DNA of 58,221 nucleotides from NCBI RefSeq assembly GCF_025567415.1, contig NZ_JAOQJV010000014.1:1-58221 (forward strand), read 5' to 3'. Made by a program: the position numbers and the translations under genes. Within the stretch, counting starts at the first letter, position 1, and every line of letters begins with the position of its first letter. The notes below the pieces were generated by a model. The model made no database searches and had not been told where the DNA came from. It saw nothing but the letters and a program-made list of their open reading frames with translations. Positions 8,969-15,579 of this stretch are shown piece by piece. This stretch comes from Claveliimonas ammoniilytica. GTDB lineage: Bacteria > Bacillota > Clostridia > Lachnospirales > Lachnospiraceae.

Positions 8969-9005
8969 GAGTGCCAGAGGAAACTCTGGCACTCGTGAAA
9001 TTTTT
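8969..9005 (+). terminator. Terminator after the AraC gene
   Basis: A perfect 11-bp stem GAGTGCCAGAG / CTCTGGCACTC with a GAAA tetraloop is followed by GTGAAATTTTT. It lies 3 bases after the AraC stop codon. Confidence 0.85.
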
Positions 9006-9025
9006 CACCCACATTCTAGTCGGGC

Positions 9026-9190
9026 TTAGCCATGTGTGGAATATATACGGAATGCATCGTCAATATTCCACTGCTGCTTGCGGTTGTTACCAAGATAGTG
9101 AGAGCTCATCTGAACACAAAGTTTCCATTGCCCTTTTTCGTACCTAAACGAAGTAAGATTTCATGTGCATGCTCATCACTGAATTTTTAG
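9026..9190 (-). pseudogene. Degraded coding fragment, frameshifted
   Basis: On the minus strand one frame reads KFSDEHAHEILLR and a second frame continues FRYEKGQWKLCVQMSSHYLG up to a stop at 9026. Joined by a single frameshift near 9145 they look like the C-terminal part of one small protein of about 50 residues, but stops interrupt both frames upstream. I do not recognise the family. Such remnants are common between cargo and backbone of mobile elements. Confidence 0.4.
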
Positions 9191-9240
9191 AATAATCTGT
9201 CCTAGCACGAAAGTAAATATGAATAGTTTCTAATAGTTTT

Positions 9241-10209
9241 TTAATAATATCCTCTGGCTTCTTGCCATCCTTTTACATACCACCTAATTCCAACATATAC
9301 CAGTTGCACCAATAATAAGAGAAATAGCATATTGATCGGCAAGACTGTCTTTATCCAATCTCCAAAGTAGATTGCTATTTCCAGGCTTATAAGTGTTACC
9401 AGTATGGTAATCATATCCCAACAGTATTTCTTATATAGCCCTGCAATCTTTATCCCTATAAACGCTACAAGTATTCCCGCACCCACCAGACATCCACCGC
9501 AAATCAATATTCTTATCAGCCAGTATATAATTCTGTCAATGACAGGATTGGATATTCCATTACTAATCTGTGCCACATTCTTTCCTATCAGTGCAATCCA
9601 GCCAGCAATAGTCTGTGTGAAAGTTCCGATTGCACCAAAGAATATTCTGCAATCAGAAATAAATACCTTTGACTGTATCATCTGAAAAAGAGTAGTTGAT
9701 GCGGAATACCATATCAGCAGAAACATCAATGCTTCATACATAGCTGTTTTTGCTTTATATCTGCCTGCCATTTTTTCTCTCTGCGTATCATACCTTTCCT
9801 TCGCTTTCAGATAAGCTGTCTGGTTACAATTCCTGCACTTTTGATAGAGCACCGACTTTTCAACCGGTATCTCTACTTTTTTCTGATGGGAGAGTGCATA
9901 ATCCCGTTCCTGTTCTGCCTGTCTTAGCTTATCGCGACATTCCTCTATCATGTCCTTTGCGGTGAGCGTTTTCTCTTTCTCGCTCTGCAATAATTCTTTT
10001 GTTTTCCTCAAGTCGTTCTTTAAGGCTTGAATGTTCCCTGCTCTGTTCTCGCTGTTTAACCTCTCGTTCAAGGTCAGCGATTCGTCGAGCTGCACTTTCA
10101 GTTTCCTGATAGTCCGGTCTTTCTGGTCGAGTTCTTCCTGCATCTGCTCCGTCAGCATTAGCAGTTCTTCCAGTTGATCGTCGTTCTTTGAGTTTCTTAA
10201 TTCGTTCAT
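9241..10209 (-). CDS. Coiled-coil membrane protein resembling DUF6040
   Basis: This 322-residue protein starts at ATG 10209, with AAAGGAAGG 7 bases upstream (a TTG codon just ahead is less likely). Residues 1 to about 115 are a charged coiled coil. A short CRNCNQTAYLK segment follows with two cysteines three apart. The C-terminal half has about five membrane segments. It fits the DUF6040-type proteins seen next to MobA/MobL relaxases in gut Firmicutes; that assignment is from memory and the function is unknown. Its first 281 bases overlap the end of the relaxase gene in a different frame. It lies 18 bases after the stop of the small coiled-coil gene in the same frame, so the two look like a translationally linked pair. 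Confidence 0.75.
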   Translation of the reverse strand: MNELRNSKNDDQLEELLMLTEQMQEELDQKDRTIRKLKVQLDESLTLNERLNSENRAGNIQALKNDLRKTKELLQSEKEKTLTAKDMIEECRDKLRQAEQERDYALSHQKKVEIPVEKSVLYQKCRNCNQTAYLKAKERYDTQREKMAGRYKAKTAMYEALMFLLIWYSASTTLFQMIQSKVFISDCRIFFGAIGTFTQTIAGWIALIGKNVAQISNGISNPVIDRIIYWLIRILICGGCLVGAGILVAFIGIKIAGLYKKYCWDMITILVTLISLEIAIYFGDWIKTVLPINMLFLLLLVQLVYVGIRWYVKGWQEARGYY

Positions 10210-11650
10210 CAATCAACCTTCCTTTCTCTAATTGCTGTTCAAGTTCAGTAATTCGCTGTTCTGTTTCTGCAATAGCCGGTTCTCGCTGTTCAATTTCTGT
10301 GCCAATTCCTGCCATTGCTGATTTTCGTCTGTGAGTTTCTGTATCTGGTCTGTCTTTTCTTCCAGAAGCATCAACAGTTCTTCTGTATCCGGTAAGATTT
10401 GTAGCAGCTCTGACAATTCTTTCTCTAATTGCTGCAATCGTTCTTCCTGCTCCTGAAAGCACATCAGCTTCTCGTCCTTTTCCTGTATCTCCTGAAGCAT
10501 CTCTGCCATGATATTCTGCTGTTCCTCTATCTGTGTAATCATTGCTTCCATCATGGGAATTACTTCTTTGCTTTCTTCTAATGTCATTCAACCACTCCTT
10601 CCATATTGACAATGCACCGGATACCTTACCAAAGGTTGTGATTACCTTTTGCAGTAGTGCATTTTGTTTTTTAATCATCTGGTTTTCCTCTACCTTCCAT
10701 GAACCATTCCATATCTGTCCGGTGAGATATTTTTCCTCAATCTTTCTTGCATCCGCACCCTCATGAATCGTAGGGATTTTTAATTTGCCCTGTCTTTCAT
10801 AAGAGCGGTGGTCAATCTGATTGTCTATGGATAAATGCCGGTTACACATCCCAGCCCATTCGCTTCGCCATAACTCACAATTCTTTGGATTATTCCAGCC
10901 GGTAGCATCGGTCAGAACCCGTTTCCATTGTTTTCGGTTTCTTGCCCCGACTTTCTGTACTCCGTTTTCATCAAGTACCGGAATGCGGATTCCATGCCGA
11001 TCAGGATTTTTCTTATCCTGCCACCAGTCCGGGTGGGATTCATCAACCACGATATTTCCGTCAGTATCTCTGACAAAATCCCAGTCCTTGACTTCTTTGC
11101 TGCCCCATGAATGATCCAGATTGAATGGTCGCATGGTTACAAGTAAATGCACATGTGGGTTTCCATCGCCCTTATCGTGTATGCTCCAATCGGCACACAT
11201 TCCCTTATCCACGAAAGTCTTTTGAATATATTCGGTTGTATAATCAATCTGTTCCTGTCTGCTCCATTCTTTCGGCAGGGAAAATTCAAATGAGCGTCCA
11301 AGCTGTGCATCTGCATTTTTTTCTATCTTCAATACCTCATTCCATAGACGCTGTTTCTGAAATGTGATTTTAAACTTTTCCAGTGCGGCATCTTTATCAT
11401 CCGCTCTTTTATAACGGATAGACTGTTGAAACCTTTTTATATTTTCTTCCGGTACATGCAGCCATTCAGGAGGTGCATTTTCGCACATCATCAGACTGGT
11501 GTAGACGACTTCCTTTTTGGAAGTATAGTAACTGATTCTGCCTGTTTCCTCATTCTTCATCACATCTCCATTAAGATATGCCGATGCGGATATGACAGAT
11601 TTTCCTTTACTGCGCCCGACAATCTTTACTGTAAAGTGAAATATCGCCAT
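9929..11650 (-). CDS. MobA/MobL-family relaxase (MOBQ)
   Basis: This 573-residue protein begins at ATG 11650 (MAIFHFTVKIVGRSKGKS), preceded by AGAAAGGGGG; the open frame to 11683 lacks a better site. Residues about 1-230 are the relaxase domain, with SASAYLNGD near the N-terminus and the metal-binding histidine motif GNPHVHLLVTMRP, which coordinates the metal for nicking. From about residue 355 the sequence becomes low-complexity Arg/Glu-rich coiled coil, and that part is overlapped in another frame by two other genes. The nick site at 11873-11884 lies about 225 bases upstream. It nicks oriT and pilots the strand into a conjugation channel supplied by another element. Confidence 0.88.
   Translation of the reverse strand: MAIFHFTVKIVGRSKGKSVISASAYLNGDVMKNEETGRISYYTSKKEVVYTSLMMCENAPPEWLHVPEENIKRFQQSIRYKRADDKDAALEKFKITFQKQRLWNEVLKIEKNADAQLGRSFEFSLPKEWSRQEQIDYTTEYIQKTFVDKGMCADWSIHDKGDGNPHVHLLVTMRPFNLDHSWGSKEVKDWDFVRDTDGNIVVDESHPDWWQDKKNPDRHGIRIPVLDENGVQKVGARNRKQWKRVLTDATGWNNPKNCELWRSEWAGMCNRHLSIDNQIDHRSYERQGKLKIPTIHEGADARKIEEKYLTGQIWNGSWKVEENQMIKKQNALLQKVITTFGKVSGALSIWKEWLNDIRRKQRSNSHDGSNDYTDRGTAEYHGRDASGDTGKGREADVLSGAGRTIAAIRERIVRAATNLTGYRRTVDASGRKDRPDTETHRRKSAMAGIGTEIEQREPAIAETEQRITELEQQLEKGRLIDERIKKLKERRSTGRTANADGADAGRTRPERPDYQETESAARRIADLEREVKQREQSREHSSLKERLEENKRIIAERERENAHRKGHDRGMSR
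10228..10587 (-). CDS. Small coiled-coil protein nested inside the relaxase gene
   Basis: This is a 119-residue, almost entirely coiled-coil, Glu/Gln/Leu-rich protein (MTLEESKEVIPMMEAM start). It lies wholly inside the relaxase open frame but in another reading frame. An excellent AAGGAG site 9 bases before ATG 10587 argues that it is translated. It is followed by the DUF6040-like gene in the same frame, whose N-terminus is also coiled coil, so the two proteins may interact. The alternative is that the relaxase frame ends early in practice and this is the real gene in the stretch. Confidence 0.65.
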   Translation of the reverse strand: MTLEESKEVIPMMEAMITQIEEQQNIMAEMLQEIQEKDEKLMCFQEQEERLQQLEKELSELLQILPDTEELLMLLEEKTDQIQKLTDENQQWQELAQKLNSENRLLQKQNSELLNLNSN

Positions 11651-11828
11651 GATACGATTCCCCCTTTCTGCCGTATCCGGCATTGATTTCCGACAGCATC
11701 TTCTTCTGGTTTGGCAGAAGTGAAGCTGTCGGAACGCCCTCTGCGCAAGAGTGCCCCCTGCGGCATGAGCAGGTCTGGCTGAAAGCCCCGCCGACGGAAC
11801 GAGCCCGGCAAGCGTAAGCGCAGACCGG

Positions 11829-11844
11829 TTGCCACTTGTGGCAA
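11829..11844. repeat. Hairpin next to oriT
   Basis: TTGCCAC-TT-GTGGCAA is a perfect 7-bp stem with a 2-base centre, immediately beside the oriT hairpin. It may be a binding site for an accessory mobilisation protein. Confidence 0.45.
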
Positions 11845-11845
11845 A

Positions 11846-11884
11846 CTTATAAGGACGACCTCTGGTTGTCCATAAGTGCGCCCT
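11846..11884 (+). other. oriT: Origin of transfer (oriT) with MOBQ nic core
   Basis: A hairpin CTTAT(AA)GGACGACC-TCT-GGTTGTCCATAAG ends exactly at TAAGTGCGCCCT (11873-11884). TAAGTGCG/CCCT is the nic core shared by RSF1010, pIP501 and pSK41-type mobilisation regions. In those, an inverted repeat sits just 5' of the nick, as here. Nicking would fall between 11880 and 11881 on the plus strand. The relaxase gene of the matching family lies immediately to the left. Confidence 0.82.
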
Positions 11885-11930
11885 TCATTCAAAGGCAATG
11901 AAGGGAATGGAAAAACCACTCCCTCCGCCA

Positions 11931-12245
11931 TTACACTTCCTCCATATCTGTAAGTGGCTCTTTCTGCATCGCCTTTGAGAAAAACTTTCCGTTTGTTTCC
12001 TGCCTTTTTAAGAAGCCTATCAACTTTGGTAAATCTTCCTCCTCAATCGGACAGCCAAGAACCGATTCCACTGCGCCACCAATCTGACAGAGCCTGTGGG
12101 TTCGTTTTTTACTTTCCTCTGCTTTCTTTCGCTTTTCCAGTTCCTTCCGCTGTGCAATGAGCTTTTTTGTAGCTTCAATGCTTTCCTGTTCCTTTTTCTC
12201 TAATGCACGTATTCTTTCTTCATAAGTCTTTGTTGATTTCGCCAT
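11931..12245 (-). CDS. Small basic coiled-coil mobilisation accessory protein (DUF3847-like)
   Basis: This 104-residue protein starts at ATG 12245 (MAKSTKTYEERIRALEKKE). AAGGA lies about 11 bases upstream and the frame upstream to 12341 looks unused. The N-terminal half is a Lys/Glu-rich helix. It is followed by KKRTHRLCQIGGAVESVLG, which matches the conserved core I remember for DUF3847 proteins encoded next to MobA/MobL relaxases. It lies just upstream of oriT, so a MobC-like role in relaxosome assembly is likely but inferred. Confidence 0.7.
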   Translation of the reverse strand: MAKSTKTYEERIRALEKKEQESIEATKKLIAQRKELEKRKKAEESKKRTHRLCQIGGAVESVLGCPIEEEDLPKLIGFLKRQETNGKFFSKAMQKEPLTDMEEV

Positions 12246-12389
12246 ATCGTCTTCATCCTTTCTTTTTCCGATAAACAACAGTTCCCGGTTGCATATCAGG
12301 AGAAGCACATGGTATAATCCTCTTGCGTGTAGGTATATCATGGCTTCGGTCTGATAGAACCTTTGGCGGTTTCTTAGGAAGCCGCCTTT

Positions 12390-12620
12390 TTAAGTTGCCA
12401 CATTTCTTGTGACAGCTTTTACATTTCCTTTATCCCTCAGATCACGCCCCTCGTTGGCTTCCATGAACTTTTCCAGAATGTCAGTTTTAATAAGGACTTT
12501 TCTTCCGACCTTTAATACCGGAAGCTTCTTCCATTCAACCAGCTTTCTCAAAGTGTTTCTGCCAATTCCTGTATAGTCGGCTGCTTCCTCGATGGATAAT
12601 GCAATCTTTCTTTCCGTCAT
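12390..12620 (-). CDS. xis: Excisionase-like helix-turn-helix protein
   Basis: This 76-residue protein carries SIEEAADYTGIGRNTLRKLV followed by WKKLPVLKVGRKVLIKTDILEKFM, the winged-helix DNA-binding core of Tn916-type excisionases. Such proteins bind near the element ends and steer the integrase toward excision. An AGGAGGTGAC site precedes the ATG. It is transcribed from a strong promoter at 12669-12697, and a palindromic operator lies between promoter and gene. It is divergent from the XRE repressor gene and separated from the integrase by it. Confidence 0.82.
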   Translation of the reverse strand: MTERKIALSIEEAADYTGIGRNTLRKLVEWKKLPVLKVGRKVLIKTDILEKFMEANEGRDLRDKGNVKAVTRNVAT

Positions 12621-12636
12621 CTTGTCACCTCCTTAT

Positions 12637-12655
12637 AAATTGCATTATGCAATTT
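12637..12655. promoter_or_regulatory. Palindromic operator downstream of the xis promoter
   Basis: AAATTGCATTATGCAATTT is a perfect 9-1-9 palindrome. It lies just after the predicted transcription start of the excisionase promoter, where a bound repressor would block transcription. A related palindrome lies at 12728-12742. Confidence 0.7.
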
Positions 12656-12668
12656 TTGTTGTGCTGTT

Positions 12669-12697
12669 AGTATAGCGGTTTTATATTGCGTTGTCAA
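12669..12697 (-). promoter_or_regulatory. Sigma-A promoter for xis
   Basis: On the minus strand TTGACA (12697-12692) and TATACT (12674-12669) are separated by exactly 17 bases, a near-consensus housekeeping promoter reading into the excisionase gene. Confidence 0.8.
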
Positions 12698-12727
12698 GCG
12701 TTATGAAATTTTAAAAATAATCATTAA

Positions 12728-12764
12728 ATTGCATATTGCAATCATGTGAGGTACATGCTATAAT
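12728..12764 (+). promoter_or_regulatory. Promoter and operator of the XRE repressor gene
   Basis: TTGCAA (12736-12741), a 17-base spacer and TATAAT (12759-12764) form a promoter reading into the XRE gene. The -35 box overlaps the palindrome ATTGCATATTGCAAT (12728-12742), whose half sites match those at 12637-12655. Binding there would give autorepression. Confidence 0.75.
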
Positions 12765-12794
12765 TCATACATACCGAAAAAGGAGGCAATCAGC

Positions 12795-13424
12795 ATGAAA
12801 GATAAAGAACTACGCAAGCTGATAGGCAGCAGGGCAAAACAGCGTCGTCTGGAATTAAATCTGACACAGCCTTATATTGCAGAGAAGATGGGAGTTACCG
12901 CTTCCACAATCCTGCGTTATGAGAATGGTTCGATTGACAATACCAAAAAGATGGTGCTGGAAGGTCTTTCGGAAGCACTTCATGTATCTATTGAATGGCT
13001 CAAGGGGGAAACCGATGAATACGAAACCGATATTACGGATAAGAAAGAATTACAGATTCGTGATGCAATGGGCGATATTCTCAAACAGTTACCTCTCGAC
13101 CTTAGTAAAAAGGAAGATGCTTTTTCCAAAGATTTACTGCTGTTGATGTTAAAGCAATATAACCTGTTTCTGGAATCATTCCAGTTTGCCTGCAAGAATT
13201 ACAAGGGCAACACGAATGAAGCGGATATTGCAAAGGCAATGGGATTTGAATCGAATGATGAATATAACGAGATTATGTTTCTCCGGGAGATCACCCATAC
13301 CGTTAATGCCTTTAATGATATGGCAGATATTGTAAGGCTCTATTCCAAGAAACCGGAAATGGCAGAACAAAGGCTTGAAAATCTTTTATCAGAAGTTTTG
13401 TATGAGAATTCCGATTCGGTATAG
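12795..13424 (+). CDS. XRE-family repressor of the mobile element
   Basis: This 209-residue protein has an N-terminal Cro/CI helix-turn-helix (residues about 8-65, with QPYIAEKMGVTASTILRYEN) and a helical C-terminal region of no named family. AGGAGG at 12781-12786 precedes the ATG. Its gene is divergent from the excisionase, with matching ATTGCA-type palindromes over both promoters. It is therefore the likely switch keeping excision off, comparable in logic to a phage CI/Cro control region. The inducing signal is unknown. Confidence 0.8.
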   Translation: MKDKELRKLIGSRAKQRRLELNLTQPYIAEKMGVTASTILRYENGSIDNTKKMVLEGLSEALHVSIEWLKGETDEYETDITDKKELQIRDAMGDILKQLPLDLSKKEDAFSKDLLLLMLKQYNLFLESFQFACKNYKGNTNEADIAKAMGFESNDEYNEIMFLREITHTVNAFNDMADIVRLYSKKPEMAEQRLENLLSEVLYENSDSV

Positions 13425-13499
13425 AACGACAACCGGAGTTATGATACAATGAGCACGAGCAAGTCAGGCTGTTTACAGATTTGACGAGCGGCGAATTGG

Positions 13500-13519
13500 C
13501 TTATGGACTTGTCCATAAG
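13500..13519. repeat. Perfect 9-2-9 hairpin sharing its arm with oriT
   Basis: CTTATGGACTTGTCCATAAG is a perfect stem-loop between the repressor and integrase genes. Its arm GTCCATAAG is identical to the right arm of the oriT hairpin (11867-11875). There is no nic core afterwards (ATGCCTAC instead of TGCGCCCT) and no T-run, so it is neither a complete oriT nor an obvious terminator. Confidence 0.7.
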
Positions 13520-13584
13520 ATGCCTACACGCAAGAAGCATTTCATCAGTTCCGATTGTCTGATATCGAAAGGAGACACACGATT

Positions 13585-14880
13585 ATGGCAAAAGGATCTG
13601 TAAGAAAAAAAGGAAAGAAATGGTACTACCGCTTCTATGTAGAAGATGCAAGCGGCAATCTGGTTCAGAAAGAATACGCTGGAACAGAAAGCAAAAGTGA
13701 AACGGAAAAACTGCTCCGTCAGGCAATGGACGATTACGAAAGCAAGAAATTCATTGCAAAGTCGGAAAATATTACAGTTGGAGAATTACTTGATATATGG
13801 GCAGAGGAAGAATTAAAGACCGGTACGCTCAGTAATGGGACAGTCCAGAATTACCTCGGTGCCATTACCAACATCAAGAAGCATCCAATTTCAGAGAGAA
13901 AGTTGAAAAATGTAACATCTGAGCATTTACAAGCCTTCTTCGATCTGCTTTCCTTTGGTGGCACTTATCCCGATGGTTCAGAAAGAAAAGGTTACAGCAA
14001 AGATTACATCCGTTCTTTCTCGGCAGTATTACAGCAGTCATTCCGATTTGCAGTATCACCAAAGCAATATATCACTTTCAATCCGATGCAGTATATTAAG
14101 CTGAAATACCAGACGGATGAGGTTGACCTGTTTTCCGATGATGACATGGATGGCGATATACAGCCAATTCCACGAGAGGATTATGAAAGACTGATTGAAT
14201 TTCTACAGGATTACAATCCACCGGCAATTCTTCCAATCCAGATAGCTTATTATACAGGACTTCGTATCGGTGAAGCGTGTGGTCTGGCATGGCAGGATGT
14301 GAATCTTGAAGAACAGTGCCTTACAATCAGACGCAGTATCCGATATGATGGTTCAAGGCACAAGAATATCATCGGACCAACCAAGCGAAAGAAAGTAAGG
14401 ATTGTTGATTTTGGAGATACGCTGACTGAGATTCTTCGCAATGCCCGAAAGGAACAGCTTAAAAACCGAATGCAGTACGGAGAACTTTACCACAAAAACT
14501 ACTACAGAGAAGTAAAAGACAAAAACAGAGTTTACTATGAGTTCTATCATCTGGACGGAACAGAGAACGTTCCAGAGGATTATAAGGAAATATCCTTTGT
14601 CTGCTTAAGACCGGATGGAAGTCTGGAACTGCCAAGCACGTTAGGAACTATTTGCAGGAAGATTGCTCAGAAACTGGATGGATTTGAAGGATTTCATTTT
14701 CACCAGCTGCGACACACCTACACAAGCAACCTTCTGGCAAATGGAGCAGCACCAAAGGATGTGCAGGAACTTTTAGGACACTCAGATGTCAGTACCACCA
14801 TGAATGTCTATGCACACTCTACAAGAAAAGCCAAGCGGGAATCCGCAAAGTTACTTGATAAAGTGGCAGGCAACGACTAA
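13585..14880 (+). CDS. int: Tyrosine recombinase integrase (Tn916-Int-like)
   Basis: This 431-residue protein starts at ATG 13585 (MAKGSVRKKGKKWYYRFYVE), with AAAGGAG 10 bases upstream; an in-frame TTG at 13555 is less likely. An N-terminal arm-binding domain is followed by a core-binding SAM-like domain (about 65-165) and a catalytic domain. The catalytic domain has TGLRIGEACGL (catalytic Arg), HQLRHTYTSNLL (His-x-x-Arg), LGHSDVSTTMNVYAH (His/Trp position and the nucleophile Tyr). It integrates and excises the element by recombining att sites. Its stop codon is 6 bases before the right repeat block, the usual place for an attachment site. Confidence 0.92.
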   Translation: MAKGSVRKKGKKWYYRFYVEDASGNLVQKEYAGTESKSETEKLLRQAMDDYESKKFIAKSENITVGELLDIWAEEELKTGTLSNGTVQNYLGAITNIKKHPISERKLKNVTSEHLQAFFDLLSFGGTYPDGSERKGYSKDYIRSFSAVLQQSFRFAVSPKQYITFNPMQYIKLKYQTDEVDLFSDDDMDGDIQPIPREDYERLIEFLQDYNPPAILPIQIAYYTGLRIGEACGLAWQDVNLEEQCLTIRRSIRYDGSRHKNIIGPTKRKKVRIVDFGDTLTEILRNARKEQLKNRMQYGELYHKNYYREVKDKNRVYYEFYHLDGTENVPEDYKEISFVCLRPDGSLELPSTLGTICRKIAQKLDGFEGFHFHQLRHTYTSNLLANGAAPKDVQELLGHSDVSTTMNVYAHSTRKAKRESAKLLDKVAGND

Positions 14881-14886
14881 ATGAAA

Positions 14887-14938
14887 CTTTCCCTTATTTC
14901 CCTTACGATTATCTCATAAGGGCAAAAATAAGGGAAAA
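14887..14938. repeat. Right TTTCCCTTA repeat block (putative att/arm region)
   Basis: CTTTCCCTTATTTCCCTT is followed by ATAAGGGCAAAAATAAGGGA in inverted orientation, the same arrangement as at 960-1038 with a shorter centre. A further TAGGGAAAG lies at 14982-14990. It starts 6 bases after the integrase gene and is the probable right end of the element. Confidence 0.55.
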
Positions 14939-15018
14939 TACATATCATTTCACTAATGAATGGACTGGAAAGCCTGTAAAATAGGGAAAGTTAGAAAGAT
15001 ATTTCTGCAAACTGGAAG

Positions 15019-15579
15019 TTATCGTTGCGTTTTTAATGTTCTCCATTCATCTTCTAAAATTGACATCAATATATCATCTGCATAGTTAGCGCCATCCATA
15101 ATAGCATCTCTTAAAACACCTTCCCGCTTAAATCCAGCTTTTAAATATACTGTTTCGGCTCTGGGATTGAATGAATACACATCTAATTCTAAACGATGTA
15201 ATTTTAGTTTCTCAAAAGCAAAATCACGAGTAATTTCCGTTGCCCATGTGCCAATACCTTTTCCTCTTTCTGCTTGACGATAAAGACCTATTCGGAAATT
15301 AGCACACCTCAAATCCCAATCAATTTCATTAATTACACTTTCACCTATAATATCTCCGTCAGGTGCTATAATCAAAAAGAAATACCTATCATTTTCCTCA
15401 AGCGATTTCAGAAAAAAGGATACTACTTCTTCTTTTGAAAATTCTTCTTTACAGCCAGTCAAACGTGCCACTTCCTTATCTAAAGGACAATAATTCTGTT
15501 CATAATAATTAACTGCGTCATCTGCTTGGGCTAAACGTATTACAAAACCATCTTTTTCACCAATAACATCTGTGTTCAT
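15019..15579 (-). CDS. GNAT N-acetyltransferase (RimJ/RimL-like)
   Basis: This 186-residue protein starts at ATG 15579 (MNTDVIGEKDGFVIRLAQ), with GGAGGAG 11 bases upstream. The GNAT fold is visible, with the acetyl-CoA loop RQAERGKGIGTWA and the C-terminal ETVYLKAGFKREGVLRDAI typical of RimJ/RimL-type acetyltransferases. The acceptor is unknown. The reading frame stays open upstream into a truncated response regulator, so a fusion could be made, but the local ribosome binding site supports separate translation. It is the first gene outside the right end of the mobile element. Confidence 0.82.
   Translation of the reverse strand: MNTDVIGEKDGFVIRLAQADDAVNYYEQNYCPLDKEVARLTGCKEEFSKEEVVSFFLKSLEENDRYFFLIIAPDGDIIGESVINEIDWDLRCANFRIGLYRQAERGKGIGTWATEITRDFAFEKLKLHRLELDVYSFNPRAETVYLKAGFKREGVLRDAIMDGANYADDILMSILEDEWRTLKTQR

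Larger units (their letters stand above)
960..14990. mobile_element. Putative integrative mobilizable element carrying an ECF/ABC transport cassette
   Basis: The segment is bounded by similar TTTCCCTTA-type repeat blocks. It contains an integrase at its right end, an excisionase-like protein, a divergent XRE repressor, a MOBQ relaxase, an RSF1010-like nic site and several small accessory genes. Left of the mobilisation genes is a six-gene cargo (AraC, ECF S/T/A, two ABC half-transporters). No coupling protein or mating-pore genes are present, so it is mobilizable rather than self-transmissible. Boundaries are approximate and rest on the repeats; the element could extend past the left edge of the window. 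Confidence 0.6.

Noticed and set aside
11690..11930. Possible structured RNA gene in the GC-rich stretch next to the relaxase
   Set aside because: The hairpins match oriT architecture with a nic core; no promoter or terminator frames a separate transcript.
11626..11931. 101-codon minus-strand open frame between the relaxase and DUF3847-like genes
   Set aside because: It covers the oriT hairpins and nic core, has a composition rich in Arg/Pro/Gly without domain character, and lacks a good ribosome binding site; the stretch is better explained as noncoding transfer DNA.
14881..15018. Search for a tRNA gene as integration target beside the right end
   Set aside because: No cloverleaf or CCA-type 3' end could be seen in this stretch.
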